Source: Cheiracanthium punctorium
Lineage: Eukaryota > Arthropoda > Arachnida > Araneae > Cheiracanthiidae
NCBI GenBank assembly: GCA_038373885.1
Contig: JAWZYV010012516.1
Coordinates: forward strand, 183,231-247,230
Direction: 5' to 3'
DNA: 64,000 nt
The notes beneath the pieces were generated by a model. That model did no database searches. It was given only the letters and a program-made list of their open reading frames with translations, and was not told where the DNA came from. The number at the start of each line of letters is the position of its first letter. The first letter of the stretch is position 1. Position numbers and translations under genes: made by a program. Shown piece by piece: positions 11,176 to 23,850 of this stretch.

Positions 11176-13578
11176 GTATCTCTTGTATGCAAAATGTATC
11201 TATGTGGAACAATGAAAATCCACCATGTTTCGTTCTTCGCATACTAACAAAAAATGTATCTTTTAGAAGTTCCTTTACCGGCAAGGGTGTTTTACGGCAA
11301 GGATTGTTACAGTGCTGGAAAGCAAACTGGTGATTGCGGCCAAACTTATTGATTTTGAAGTTTTGTTTTTTTTTCTTTAACAGCACATGTTGGGCATCTG
11401 TACGAAAGAAAGAAGAATGTATAAAAATTTCACTAACAACAGGTTTTTTTTTTTTTTTTTTTTTTTTGATAATATGAAATTAATTAGGTGTAAAAAACGG
11501 AAGGCGGGGAGGAACAACTTACTCATTTCATTGTTTGAAGGTACGTTTTAAAGTGTTGCAAGTGGATTACGCTGAAATTATATATATATTTAAAAATCTG
11601 AAACACTTTAACATTCTAAATACGCACAAAAATGCTATAAACTAAAATAATCCATACGTCGTCCCTATTTTTCTTCCTTATTCCATTAAGTTGGAAAGTG
11701 TATCATTATTCATGAGTGTGCCGTATTTTCTTTTCTTGTGCCATAAAACTTCTTTGAAATAGAAATCTACGTTGAAATCGCCTATTAAAACTGTTTTACA
11801 ATTATTGCCATGCATATTTTAACTACACTTCGTCTTCATGAATACTATTTGGAATGTGCGTCAGAATCCCTGAGTGTGCCGTATTTGTCTTTCTTGTTGA
11901 ATAAAAACATTGGAGAGAATGAAGTACATAAATTTTCTTTTGCAGATTTTTGGATTTTTTTTTTATTATTAATAGCTTCCTATTATAGTATTATATTTTG
12001 AATTTTAAATGGACTTTAAAAATATTTACAATATGAAACGTAAATAAATAATAATATGAACAATAATGACAACAAAAAATTACTTTCAACTTTGGAATTT
12101 TAGAATTATAAGTATTATTTGCAATTTAAAATATTTACCTTTAAAGAAGCCCAGATTTTAATTAAATTAGAAATATAATTCTTTTTCTTTTACCTTGAAA
12201 ATATAATTAATAGCGAAAGAAAACTTATTTGAAAAGAAAATTGTGGGAGCAATTCTTCTCCTTTTTAATCACTTTAATATTTGGACAACGCAGGAACCCA
12301 TACTGTGCATGTCAAATGATTTTTCTCCCTTTGATTTTGCACTATCATGAGTTTTTATCAGAAGCAATTCTTAGGCGTAGAAAATTAATTGTTAGCGCTC
12401 TCTACAAAGATAAATATGTCTTTGAATACTTTTAGAATCTTTTAAGGTTTTTTTTTCGGGGGGAAGCAGAAGGGGGAGAAGGTTGTAGGCAAACAGTTTT
12501 CGCGAGGAAGACAGTATTTTGATTTAGCTCAACATTTGTTCAACCATATTTACAGTAAATAAAGCAATCCCATTACAATATTTTGTGATTTTTGCTTCTA
12601 CAGAGGGTTTCACAAATTTTTGTAACGATTTTGCACAGATATCTCTCTATTCTAAAAAAAAAAAAAAGGCCGCTGTCGCCGCTGTTGGCGTTGTCAATAG
12701 TTTGTTTGCCTATCTTCTCCTAAACCGTGGGGATTTGAATTTCGAGAAACATGTCCACGGATTTGGAAAATTCTGAGGAACCTGATAAGCTGACTTAAAT
12801 TTCGAAAATCGAATTATTTTACAAGATATTAATAATAAACTGGAAAAATAAAACATAATGGTTGCCATATATGGCATAAAATCATTCATTCCTTTGCAAC
12901 AAAGCAATTACAATTATGTAGAACCGCGTGAAATTGACAAATATGAAATAGAATTACACCCTTTTTACGCCAAATTAAAAAGTATATGAAATAAATAACT
13001 CAAAGTGTGTTACACAAAGTTGACAATTTTCAAATAGTAAGTTCGTTTAGACAACAGGAGTTTAGAATTAGCGATTATTCGTTTTTTCAAAACAGAATAA
13101 CTAATTGTAACTGATTTTAAATGCGCCATCTTTGGCTTTAGGTACGATCTTACAAAATGGTGTCTTTCCAAGCAGGATGAATCTAAACCACGAATTCGAA
13201 AATGTTAGAACCCAATATCTTGAAAATGAAAAATAATTAAAATGCAGATTATTTTAAAACCGGTTCGGTCCAGCTGGAGTATTTGCTACCAGTACAAATA
13301 TTTGGCTGCGCTAACTATGCCATTATAGCCGTTATAGTACACTTTGGATATTTGCCAGCGCGGCGAGATGATATAATTCGTGGTGCTAAATACGCCAATC
13401 TGCAAAGGATTATGTAATACATGGATAACGGTTTTCCGGGAACCTTAAATGAGCAATAATTATAGGTTGTGAGCATGTGTAAATCGCCAAATAATGAAAA
13501 GTCGCCATTAGTGGCAAGCTATCCTAGCTGTTCCGTAGTTTTATCAAAGAAAACATACGAAGTATTGTTTTCTTACAG

Positions 13579-14639
13579 TTAAAGTTGGATTTTCCTCAAA
13601 ACTTGAGATGCGCGACTTTAGATTTAATAAGAGATATGTAAGTACCTTTGTTGGGTATGCATTTTTTGCCCTTTTCCCAGTGAAATATAAACTTCGACGT
13701 TTCTTTCATTTCATATTAATTATGTCACTTATTTTACGTATAGAAATATTAAAACCATGAATTTGACACCTTTTTAATAACTGAATAAGAGTATCTCTCT
13801 TCGGATAGCGCAAAAATATAGCCTTCGATCCATTGTTTATTTTTCAGCGACATTTTTCAGCGATTAAAGCAAAGAATATTTTTAATGCTGCAGATGATAA
13901 ATAAGCCTTATTACAGTTCGATGCCAATCACATTTTTATTTTCAAATTAATATTTAACTTCATGGAGAAAATCAAAATCATTACAAAAATGTGTATGAAC
14001 ACCCTCTGTACTTTTTGGGATAAGATTATGTTCTTAGGAATATAACACATAGAGTATAGATAGATCTTTTGAAATCTTTGCTTCTGGAATATAGCATAAA
14101 AGTTTTGACAGATTTTGACTTTCTTATGATTTCTGTACGGTTCTTAATGTTGCAGAAAATTCTGCTCAGTTTTCAGGCTCACAGCTGAAAAGTAAAGCGT
14201 ATATGGGAAGTTCTAGCAATCAGTCCACCTGACAGTAGGGAATAAAATTCTATTGGTTCTAGAAATTCGATCAACATATTTCAGTACACAGTTCACAGAT
14301 ATTAACAAGCAATTACACATCTTATAACAGTCAGCTATCCAGAGAAGCATCCTCAAAAGCTGTGTTAGTAATGCAATCAAATCCTTCCACAGGCTATAAT
14401 TCAGTGGAAATTCACGAACAGCACTCTCGGCTGTTCCTCACATAAAACAGTTAAGAATTTACTAACAGACTTCAAAAAGAGGCTTCTCAAAACAAGCGAG
14501 AAATCGTTGCTAATAGAAGATATTTTAACCTAAAGGTATTATAACCTCAATACACCGAAACAGAGCTTCTCAAAAGAACTAGCGTTTGCTTACGAAAGCT
14601 GTAAATGATTACGTGATGAATAATGCTATAATTTTCCGA
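13579..14639. other. Noncoding stretch
   Basis: No ORF, RNA or repeat recognised. Confidence 0.4.
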
Positions 14640-14790
14640 ATCCGAATTTTTCCGAATTTTCCGAATCCGTGGACATGTTTATCAAAATTCGAATCCCCAC
14701 GGTTTAGGAGAAGATAGCCGAACAAGCTCTTGACATCGGCGGCGGCTGCGACAGCGGCCGTTACTTTTTTTTAGAATAGAGAGAAAATGT
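14640..14790. repeat. Partial copy of the 4.7-kb element's inner arm
   Basis: Contains the GGACATGTTTATC / GAATCCCCACGGTTTAGGAG / GGCGGCGGCTGCGACAGC / TTTTTTTTAGAATAGAGAG order seen at 12,655-12,760 (reverse) and 9,700-9,795. It begins with three close TTCCGAAT units. Confidence 0.7.
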
Positions 14791-14908
14791 TCCGTGTTTC
14801 TTCACTGCTATTTGCGTATTTTTGTCCTGTATTTACTTGGTTTGTATTCGCAATGGTTCGCTTTAGTTTTACTTCTAAACACGAGAAGTTGCGCTCTTGC
14901 ATATCTTG

Positions 14909-15540
14909 TACCAGCGGTCCCCAAACTTTTTCTCTTCGGGAACTCCTAAAAACCGAAGGAAGTTGGCGAACCCCTTGCGTAGTTAGTAACGTGGCTAAAG
15001 GGAGGGCGGGGGAACGGCCGGCCCCGGTGTCACTTCAAGGGGTGACGCCCGATGGCTTGTATAACAAACATTACAAAAATATACTGTTTTATGAGATTTT
15101 GAGAAAACAATTTTGACGCGAAGTGAGACAGTTATTTTTCTGTGTTGGCGATTCTGGAATTTTGCGCAGAAGCATAGTGCACCAATGAACAAAAACATTT
15201 TTTTACCACTTTTTTGTCTACAGTTTCATTATCAGTTATAACACCACTTATATCATCCAACTACGCCATTGTGTGTAGTCGTTGTATTCCAATATGCCAC
15301 GGTCAGGGATTGACAAAAGTTGCAAAGTCTCGGGAGCCAGCAAAAATTTTTATGAGTCACGTATATATTGAATTATTTTAATGAAAGAAAACAAGAAGCT
15401 AGTCTCAAGGGATACTTTTTAGTCGCCTGCGTGTTTGAGCTTTGTCAACCTCTAGTCATTGTTCGTGAACCACCGGCTCGGAAACAATGTCTTGAACCAG
15501 TCCTTGTATAATTTCTACTCTTTCCGTGCTTAAAATAATT
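14909..15540. other. Noncoding stretch with a hAT-like left end
   Basis: CAGCGGTCCCCAAACTTTTT at about 14,910 resembles the usual 'CAGTGGTCCCCAAACTTT' hAT terminus, but I found no matching right end or target duplication. The rest is unremarkable. A GT-rich microsatellite follows at about 15,657-15,690. Confidence 0.35.
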
Positions 15541-15789
15541 TTATGTATCAGGGGTATCTATCATTAATTTACAATGGCTTTGTTCAATTGTAATTGTATC
15601 ATAGATATCTATACACATATATCTATTCACCACCTCTTTGGGACCCCCTGTGTTTGTATATATATGTGTGTGTGTGTTTGTGTGCGTTCGTGCGTATGCG
15701 TGTATTAATGTATTTGTGCAAATTTGTAAGCCTATCAGTCCAATGGTATGAATTTTATTACGTTGTGTGAGTAAAGCATTTTCATAACT

Positions 15790-16000
15790 CGCAGAATTAT
15801 GACGTAATTGCAAAGGCTTTCAACTTTTCTACTCCAATAAAGTAATTTTCCCTAAGTTAAAATATAGCAAGAAAACTGCTAAAAATCAGAGAAAGGATGG
15901 ATTATCGGTTTTTAAAATATCGCAAACTGTTTTTGTTTTGTTTTTTAACATAATTATGAAAAATTTTCAAGCCGATTGCACCAAAGCTGTAGATTTTATT
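15790..16000. repeat. Dispersed repeat shared with 27,870-28,040
   Basis: Both stretches share CTGCT(T)AAAAATC..GGATGGATT..TTTAAA and, more precisely, TTTTTTAACATAATTATGAAAAATT followed by CAAGCCG(A/G)TTG. Family unknown. Confidence 0.5.
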
Positions 16001-16133
16001 ACCTTTTTTTTTAGCTTAACTTTTTAATCTTTATGCGTATGGGGTAGTGACGATAAAAGTTTTTATGTTGCAGTGGTACTAACGGAAGTTGTGGCACTGA
16101 TCAGCGTAACGTATTAGATAAATATTAATATAT

Positions 16134-16345
16134 TTATCTAATATGAATTCTCAAAAAAAAAAAAAAAAAATGCTGCGAAACCTCCCAAGTTGGATACCTC
16201 CATAACTTGGACACTGTTCTGGGGAACGGAACGTGGCCATAATAGTGTAATATACCTCTAGGATTGTGGACACCTCTGGTTGTTGGGTACTTTTTGAGGG
16301 AACAGTGAGTGTCCAACTTCACTGTATAATAAATAATAAAACTGT
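16134..16345. mobile_element. Tigger/Tc1-like MITE remnant
   Basis: The right end on the minus strand reads TACAGTGAAGTTGGACACTC. The left end reads GCGAAACCTCCCAAGTTGGA. Together they resemble the CAGTGAAACCTCC..GGACACC ends of Tigger-type MITEs. The left junction has become a poly-A run. Confidence 0.45.
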
Positions 16346-17442
16346 TCACTGCATAATAAATTTACTCTACAATAAATAATAAAAAATATCAGATGCCCAA
16401 AAATACATTTTAAGCTAATTATTAGCACTTGAGTGCTATTAAAATCAAGCAGGTTTTTCAGCGTCGACATAGTTTGTCTACATAATTTGTCAAGGTGAGG
16501 GAGGCACTTTTCAAATTGCGATCGTTTTCGTATAGTATGTTAAAAGAGACTCGTACAGCACGGTAAAAGGAGACAGATGTTTCGATTTTATTACGCTTTA
16601 GCTCCTGTAATTCATGAATGAGCACGTTCCCATTTGAATGGAAACACTAAACATTTTTGTGTTTCTAAGGTGTTGCTGCGATTATACCGCGCAGTTCGCA
16701 CTCCAGGTGGAGTATAGCTCAGTATCTAAGGGGAGTCTACCGTTGTTTTTTTTTTTTTTTTTTTTTTTTTTGTATATTTCATTCTCGGCTATTTCTTTTA
16801 ATCAATAAATGACTAAAAAAAGTTACTTAAGTAGAAGAGTATATAATTAATTTCGAGTTAATAAGTTACACTGGTGGTAAGCATCTAGTTCAAATAAAAT
16901 AAAATAAAATAAATTTTCTTTGAAGAAAACCGTCTGTCCAAATCCTAAAGAGCCGAAATCGAAATAAATAAATGGCCGTCATTATTCGAAATATGAAAAA
17001 GTATATAAACATCTTACCCATAGGGGTCCATCCGCGGGAGATTTTTCATAACACTAGGGTCAACATAAGCCCTAGGGTCGCTTGACCCTTTGACCCACTG
17101 AGTGATAATGTTTCCATTGAAGGGGCGCGACATGCGAAAAATTCATTGTCGGCATGATAGTGGAGTCGTGCGCCAAGCCCGCCAAGGTGATTTCGCCAAG
17201 TTTTGATTCCGAACTTGATAAATTACGCTCTCTTCTGTTAGAGGCGGAGCCTAAAGAAGCGCAAATTTAGATTGTATTACGTTGCGGGAGAGATACGGTT
17301 AATAGGATTGAGTTAATATTAAATTAGGAAAAAGCGATGGGATAAAATAAAGGATTTATTAAGCTTAGTTTAAGTAAATATATAAAGAGGATCGAGGTAT
17401 GCTAGATCCCCAATTTCAGCTTTTTCCTTTTTTTTTTTTTTT
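16346..17442. other. Noncoding stretch
   Basis: Poly-T run at 16,745-16,771. No gene or RNA recognised. Confidence 0.4.
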
Positions 17443-17885
17443 TTAACCTTTAAAGAAAGGACAAGCATTTTCATCCCACTCTTACATATTTTTCAAATGC
17501 CAGTCATATTTAATAAATTTCCAATATTACTTTTATAAATAATTTAAAATTTTTCCTAAATATGCTTCTATAAAAAAGTGAAAGATTTATGCACCTTTTT
17601 TGTTATCTGTAAACATTTTTTGGAAACAATAATATCTCTTGTTTATGAAACAGAGGCAGGAAATTTGACCATTGATTATGTATTTTTTCGACTAGGGGTG
17701 AAAATGCTATATTTGTGCGCAGCTGGCTGTGCGCGCACAGCCAGCTGCGTCAAAAAAGGGTCTCCAGAGCTGTGGCACGCAATGAACGTTTCGATCGTCC
17801 GCCATCTTGCTGGTAGTTAAGTCGAGCGATGGCAACGGCTGCCCTTTTTTCAGCATTGGGAAAGGGTTGCGCCTCAAAGGGTTAA
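17443..17885. mobile_element. TTAA-flanked MITE, family shared with 33,175-35,414
   Basis: TTAA at 17,443 and 17,882. The right end (reverse complement) TTAACCCTTTGAGGCGC matches the right end of the copy at 35,398-35,414. The shared 170-bp right part includes GGCTGTGC(G/A)CGCACAGCCAGC, GTGGCACGC(A/G)ATGAACG and GTCCGCCATCTTGCTGG. CCC after TTAA is piggyBac-like. The apparent 80-codon ORF in it is incidental. Confidence 0.7.
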
Positions 17886-18209
17886 ACCACAGCCTTCTTT
17901 CAAAGTTAATGGCTTATTCTAATGGCTTATTCTAATAGTGGCCCAACCTTAAAGCTGCGTACCGGTAAAAATCGGGAAAAAAAAAAATCCTGGACCAGTG
18001 CAGCTTTGGCCAAAAATAATAAGTATTATATAAATACATATTTCATTTCTTAAATCAAGTGTTATTAAATATAATTTTCACTTGCTTCTGATTATTTTTA
18101 TTTATTTATTTATTTATTTTTAGATGTATGAGAACCGGTAATAAAGTCTCGCAGACTGGTACCGGTACGCGAATCATTTATTGGGAATACTATTCTATAT
18201 CATAACTTT
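17886..18209. other. Noncoding stretch
   Basis: A short TTTATTTA run lies at 18,098-18,118. Nothing else. Confidence 0.4.
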
Positions 18210-18217
18210 ATCTAAGG

Positions 18218-18328
18218 CAGTGGTTCCCAACCTTTTGACGTCACCCCCCCTCAACAAATTCTAACTTGCCCCCTGCAAACGCTCTGCACCCCCCAGGGGA
18301 GGCGCGCCCCACCGGTCGGGAAACGCTG
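18218..18328. mobile_element. hAT-type MITE, 111 bp
   Basis: Ends CAGTGGTTCCCAACC and (right, reverse complement) CAGCGTTTCCCGACC. Imperfect 8-bp target duplication ATCTAAGG (18,210-18,217) / ACCTGAGG (18,329-18,336). Noncoding. Confidence 0.7.
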
Positions 18329-18479
18329 ACCTGAGGCATGCAGAAGAGTAAAAATTAACACTATGCACGCTATCGTATACCTGAACTAGTTAATCGCAAG
18401 AAAAAATATGTTAATTAATTACTAGTCGTTTATATGCATAATCAATAATATGTGTAAGTCGTTTATATAAAAATACAAT

Positions 18480-18712
18480 ACCCACGTTACATATGTACGT
18501 ACGTACAGATATCAGGGGAAAGCTGGTTGTAATGGATTCTACATGCATTTATATGAACATACGTACAAGCGTACGATGAGATTGCATCGCAAGAATTCTT
18601 AAAAGTAAATTTAGAGGTTGTCAAAATCGATTTTTTCGACAAAATCTGGATACCGAAATTTTTCGCGAACGTATTACTTTCTTATACTTTGTACAACGAA
18701 GTAAAAACTGGA
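18480..18712. repeat. Dispersed repeat tail, shared with 29,830-30,080
   Basis: Both contain an ACGTACGTAC run, a GATnnnATGCATCG block, TTTAGAGGT(T/A)GTCAAAATCG, and an end reading ACTT(C/T)(C/T)TTATACT..GTACAA(G/C)GAAGTAA. That end is a short inverted repeat. It looks like the 3' tail of one repeat family; the class is unknown. Confidence 0.65.
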
Positions 18713-18967
18713 AAATTAATGCATAATGGCGTATTTATACACTGTTGCAGCTGACCTAAGAACCAAAAAAAAAATGAAAAAAAAAATGTGAATGATTATA
18801 TAGAGGTATAGTCTTTGACAAAAGAACCCCAGTAACGTTCAAACTCAAAAAACTTAATACATTACGGTCGAATTTCGACCACTGGCCGACCACTAGTAAA
18901 TATTTATTGTACATCTCACACACACACACAGAAAAAGCTTCCTTTTTTACTCAACTATTTTCCAAGT

Positions 18968-19116
18968 GACAAAACAGCTGCATGTGGTTTTTAGGCAAGT
19001 AAATTTAATTTTCAAATATTACATATTCTAATTTTCTATTTCCTCTAAGTTTCCCGGTAAAGGACCCCTTTTCAATCTCTAGCCAAGGGCCTCCAAAGAA
19101 ATCAGTCCGGGCCTGG
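18968..19116. repeat. Right-end fragment of the 4,948-5,307 MITE family
   Basis: Shares TGTGGTTTTTAGGCA, ACATATTCTAAT and the terminal CAGTCCGGGCCTG with 5,170-5,307. The left half is missing. Confidence 0.65.
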
Positions 19117-20150
19117 TGTGATTAATCAGAATCACTCTTACTTTGTACACGTACTTTGATGCATTTAATGGTAAGATGTTATTTCGATAATCTCTTCTCT
19201 GTTTACTTATAATAAAATTGTTAGTCTACGTGTGCGCATGTATTTTGTTTTGCGGACGAACAATAGCATGCACAGCTATCATATTTGGAGTACAGGATGT
19301 ACAAATTTTCTGGAACTATTTTTGAAGTAAAAACTTCTTTAGGCACATTGGGCGCTTTTGGGATGGGGAAAAAGTACTGAATTCGCGTGACCGTCACACC
19401 CAGATACGTATGGGGGGAAACAGTGGATTGCGACGTCATAGCTACACCGTCTCTTGCCTGCTGAGATTTCTCCCTCCTTTCTTTGAAATTTAGTGCTGTC
19501 ATCTGTTATCATACGTAAGTACTTCAAGAATGCGTCCTTCTAGCTTCTACGACTGTATCGAACAGTTGACCCAAGGCGTGGCAGGCGTATGTTCTAATCA
19601 CCAGACGGGTAGGACTCGGGATGAAATGACCAAAGTTTGAAGTGATTGTTTTTTCAGTTTCGGAATGGGAACTTAAATAAATAAAATTAGACTTTGCCTA
19701 TACACTACTTGGAATTAAAAAATTTTGCGATTTCTATCCGTTTGAAGCATTTGGGACCCAGGTACGACTGTAAAAAAAAAAAAAGAAGAAGAAGTTTGTC
19801 GTTCTGTCAATGACGCTTTTTTTTATTCGCACATCAAGTAAGACTGACTGAAGCGAATGAAATAAAATTTCGTGACATGATAGGTGGTCATTCAACTTAA
19901 GCTATAGGCATCGGATTTAAAACGATTTTTGATTAGATTTTGAGATTTTTCTGAAAATCGTTTCAAACTCCCTAAATTTTTGTTATAGTATGCATAAAAC
20001 TGCATATAATGTGCACAACAAGTGTATACTTCCAAAATATTCAAAAATATCCACTTTTTACGTATAAATTGTGTACAAATTATATAGTTTTGCAAAAAAA
20101 GTGCAGACTTTTTTGCTTTTGCTTTTGTACTATAATTTTCGATTATTTCT
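19117..20150. other. Noncoding stretch
   Basis: A 93-codon minus-strand ORF (19,502-19,221) has no recognisable domain. An A-rich tract lies at 19,772-19,792. Nothing else. Confidence 0.35.
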
Positions 20151-20154
20151 TTAA

Positions 20155-20420
20155 CCGTTTGACTGCTATGCAGCGCTGTTGCGCTTTTGCAATGTACACC
20201 CTCCAAAAGAAGCATTCGAGCAAGAGAGAAATTTCCTACGGTGGTTTCGTATATTAAAAATTACTTATCATAGAATATATGACATTCCATATTTCTATTA
20301 AGTTGTGCGTTTTTCAAAAACTCAATTATTTTTCGCAAATCTAAAATAGGAAATTTCTCTCTTGCTCGAATACTTTTATTGGACGGTGTATGAGGATTTT
20401 GATGGATAGCAGTCAAACGG
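20155..20420. mobile_element. TTAA-flanked MITE, ends CCGTTTGACTGCTAT
   Basis: TTAA at 20,151-20,154 and 20,421-20,424 flanks a perfect 15-bp TIR (CCGTTTGACTGCTAT). A second inverted block lies further in (CGAGCAAGAGAGAAATTTCC at about 20,217 and its complement at about 20,350). A piggyBac-like MITE is the likeliest reading. Confidence 0.82.
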
Positions 20421-20577
20421 TTAAAAAACTGTACTTATGTAGGATAGCTATATAGTTATTGCGCAATAAAATTAATTTTATAAATTGGAGAGTGTTAATA
20501 ATTATATACTGTGCATTATTTGAATTATAAGTGTTATACTACAGTGATTTGAATTTGAATTATAAATCCAGCATTCA

Positions 20578-22543
20578 TCCTAACTAATATTATAAATGCG
20601 AAAGTGAGTTTGTTTGTTTGTTTATGACGCTTTCACGCCTAAACCGCTGAATCGATTAGGATGCATTTTGGTTTAGATATAGAGGGGACCCTGGAGTTGG
20701 TTATAGGCTAATTAGAATTTTAGATTTTTAATTACTTTTTTAATTATTAATTAAAAACCGTTTTTACATTGCCATGGTTGGCGAGTTTCGCCCGTATCAA
20801 ATGATTCATGTTTTGAGCTAACAAGAATGCTATTACTTCAATAAATAAGCGCGCGAGCATCTGAAAAACATTAAATACCACGGAAATTAAGCCAGTTTTA
20901 TACCAAATCTATCTATCTGTAATAATAAAAATGAATGTTCTTCAGACAAATCTACAGAAAGCAGAACTTTGAAAATTTGAGCATGATTCAGCCCATAACT
21001 TCGGTAAAGTGCACCTGAGGCTCAAAATTTTGAAATTTTAACTACTTTTCAAACTATTAATTAAAAGCCGTTTTATCGCCCGCACAAAATGATTTATGCT
21101 TTTGAAATAAAGCAGAAATTCTATTTGCAAAATCACATGCATTTGAAAAACATGGAAATTATGTTGATTTTACGCCAAATTAAAAAGCATAAGTAAAGAA
21201 AGGGGTACTTACGTATTATCCCGGCGGTCCGCCAAGACAAGCGATTTTTTGCCGAAATAAATGCACATGAAATTATTAATGGTTTTGAATACGATTGGCA
21301 ACAGTTTGGCAACCCATTTGACGATAAAACAGTTTGGCGGGAATGATCGCTGGGATAATACACGTAAGTACAAAGAAAAATCCAGATGTGTTTCTTAAAC
21401 TTCATAAATTTCCATTTCCAAATCCTACCAATAATATAAATGTGTACGTTTGTGTGTTTGGATGTTTTTGACTGAATCACACAAAAATGGTTGAACGGAT
21501 TTGAACAAATTTGTAATGAAAATAGCTTATGCCCTGGATTAACATACAGGCAGCCTTTCAAGCATATAGCATAAATAATTCTTTTACAAAGACACTCAAA
21601 ATAATTCTAATGCATTGCGCCCTATGGACATTTTGTAGCTACTAAACCGATTCTAAAACTTTTTTCACTGATTAAAAGCTACATTATTCCTGAGTATCAT
21701 TGTTTGTTTTTGGATTAAGACCGATTGACTGCACTAGGGTCCTAGGCCTATATGGAAAATTCCTCTGTGGGGGATTTTCTAAGGGATCCTAGCCCGTATT
21801 TATGCGAGGTTTTTTAGAAAACCACGGAAAACTAGGAGCGGCTGGTCGACAGGCGCGACCAGGGTTTGAATCTGGCACCTCCCCTCTTGCAGTTTTGAGA
21901 GCAGAACTTCTTAGACACTGGTGGCATCCTAAGTGTTATACGCCTTCAATGCATACATATATCACAGATAGTTCTTTTACAGGGATGCTAATAAGAATTA
22001 CATTACGCTCTATGTGCATCTCTGTAAGTACTGAACCGATTCCTAAACTTTTTTTACTAATAGTAAGCTACACTATTCTTGAATATTATACGCTAAAATT
22101 CATGCATGTAGCATAAATAGTTCCTTTACATGAACACTCAAAATAATTCTAATACATTACGCTCTCTGGGTATCTCTGTAACTACAGAACCGATTCTCAA
22201 ACTTTTTCAATAATAGAAAGCTGCTCTATTCCTGATTAACATAGACTAAAATTCATGCATATAGCATAAATATTTCTTTTACAAAACAGTTCGCAAATAC
22301 TGTCATAACTGTCTCTATTCGCCAAATGCCTGAAAAAAATCTAAATTTAGAAACTCTGCATATTCTGTTATTTTAAATGAAGTATACTAACATGCATTGT
22401 ACTTCATTTGAAACAAGTAAAAAGCAAATAATATTTAAATACAGTTCCTTTTGTCGCAACAATATTTGTTATTCACACATGCTACATTTCTGTTGGGACC
22501 TAATTCTAAAGCCGACGCGGACGAAGTCGCGGGTAGCAGCTAG
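20578..22543 (+). mobile_element. Non-autonomous Helitron, copy 1 (1,966 bp)
   Basis: Starts TCCTAACTAATATTATAAAT after an A (20,577) and ends GCAGCTAG before a T (22,544). This is the canonical 5'-TC, 3'-CTAG, A|T target arrangement. The GC-rich segment GACGCGGACGAAGTCGCGGG just before the end can fold into the 3' hairpin. There is no Rep/helicase ORF. The interior includes a reversed SINE-like segment near 21,727-21,945 (SINE-like CGCGACCAGGGTTTGAATCT) and ATTATCCCGGCGGTCCGCCA. About 90% similar by eye to the copy at 60,672-62,640. Confidence 0.9.
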
Positions 22544-22586
22544 TTACAAATAAATAGTATTATTGTTGATTACAACGTAAGTACAT

Positions 22587-22774
22587 CAGGGGTATAGCCA
22601 CGGGGTGGGGGTGGGGGTGGATAGGGGGTCACAACCCTCCCACATGAGGAATTTTTATCATAGAAAATGTATTGTCTTCATTCTCTATCTCTAATCACAC
22701 ACACACGTACATACATGAGTTGCAGTAGTTGTAACCCCCCCTCCCCAAATGAAAAATTTCTCGCTACGCCACTG
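22587..22774. mobile_element. hAT-type MITE ('GTGGCGTAGCC' family), copy 3
   Basis: Perfect 8-bp target duplication AAGTACAT at 22,579-22,586 and 22,775-22,782. Ends CAGGGGTATAGCC and (right, reverse complement) CAGTGGCGTAGCGAG. Same interior as copies 1 and 2. Confidence 0.9.
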
Positions 22775-22782
22775 AAGTACAT

Positions 22783-23848
22783 AATTACTGATAATTAATA
22801 AATTCACGTACATAATTATTGATTGAATCGAACAAAATTCAACACGTGGAGAAAAATGTGTATCGCTGATGTACCGTACGCATATAAAACCTGTGTCACG
22901 TTCCGGCCTGTGCGCGCACTCCCTCTCTCTTTTTAAATGTTAAATGTGCACACAAATCGAGCGCAAAATTCGAAATGTAATTAAATTTTTAAAAAATTCA
23001 AACATTTCCAATGCTAACGCAGTAAAAATTGTGTTAAAATGTGTACAAACGTACAAAAATATGTGAAAATGATGAGATTATCATAAATAAATGTGCGATA
23101 CCCTTACAGTCTTAAAAAAAAAAAAAAAATTACAAAGAATTTCAAATGTATAAAAATGTGAATAACGTTCATAAATGTTTATTTTTTGTGAATAATAATA
23201 CAATAATGTGTGAAAACTTGTTTAACTGCATAAATATAAATTTTAGAAATCTTAACAAAAAGTTTTCATTTCTGACGTGCAGTCCGACGACTGACTGTAC
23301 TTTTCCTTCTTCTTCTTTTTTTTATATTCTTTTTAGTTTTTATGAATTTAATTTTTTGCCAAAAAATTAAATACGTTTCTTCACATATTTCCAGACAAAT
23401 AATCTCGCATTAGCCGAACTATTGCTCGGACATTTTTGGTATTTGCATCACCGTATACGACTTTCGATTTTACAAAAAGTGGAATCAATTTTGACTTTTT
23501 ATCTTAAATTTTGAATTGTTGGCGATTTTTTTTTTTTTTTTTGGATAAGGGATTAATTTTTCGCAATTATTATCCAAAATTTTTTACATCATCACGTCTA
23601 AAGGGGTGTTCGTTTTACTTCTTCAACATCGCCTTTCGTCCCTCTTTTAAAAGGAGAACGGTAAAAAATATCAATTCGTTAATTTTTTTACAATTTTGTT
23701 AATATGATATGAATGCAGATTTTAAGCCCTGCCTTTCAAGAAACACGCATTTTCTCCGTTATCTGACGGAGCAAGGAGCAAGCTTTTATCTTAGTCAATT
23801 TTAAAGATCCATAGTTTCAATAAAGGAAATTGGTCTGTGTGTTTGCAA
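22783..23848. other. Noncoding stretch
   Basis: AT-rich with poly-A (23,114-23,130) and poly-T (23,527-23,542) runs. No gene recognised. Confidence 0.4.
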
Positions 23849-23850
23849 TA

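Larger units (their letters stand above)
8886..13578. mobile_element. 4.7-kb element with about 0.9-kb inverted arms
   Basis: The left arm (8,886 to about 9,800) and right arm (about 12,640 to 13,578) are inverted copies. Landmarks run in order on the left: CATATGTTTTCTTTGATAAA, GAACAGCTAGGATATCTTGC, AATCCTTTGCAGATTGGC, TAAAATGGCGC, TTTGGCGCAAAATTTG. All recur reversed on the right. The inner ends carry the GGCGGC..GCTGTCGCCGCTG / TTCTAAAAAA segment. The 2.8-kb middle has no ORF above about 75 codons that I can recognise. Partial copies of the arm lie at 14,640-14,790 and 24,100-24,345. No target duplication is visible. Confidence 0.7.

Noticed and set aside
17578..17820. 80-codon ORF
   Set aside because: Lies inside the TTAA MITE and overlaps its palindromic AGCTGGCTGTGCG segment; the counterpart at 35,240 is not open in the same way.
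19221..19502. 93-codon minus ORF as a gene
   Set aside because: No domain, no splice context; another minus-strand ORF overlaps it in a different frame. Left as noncoding.
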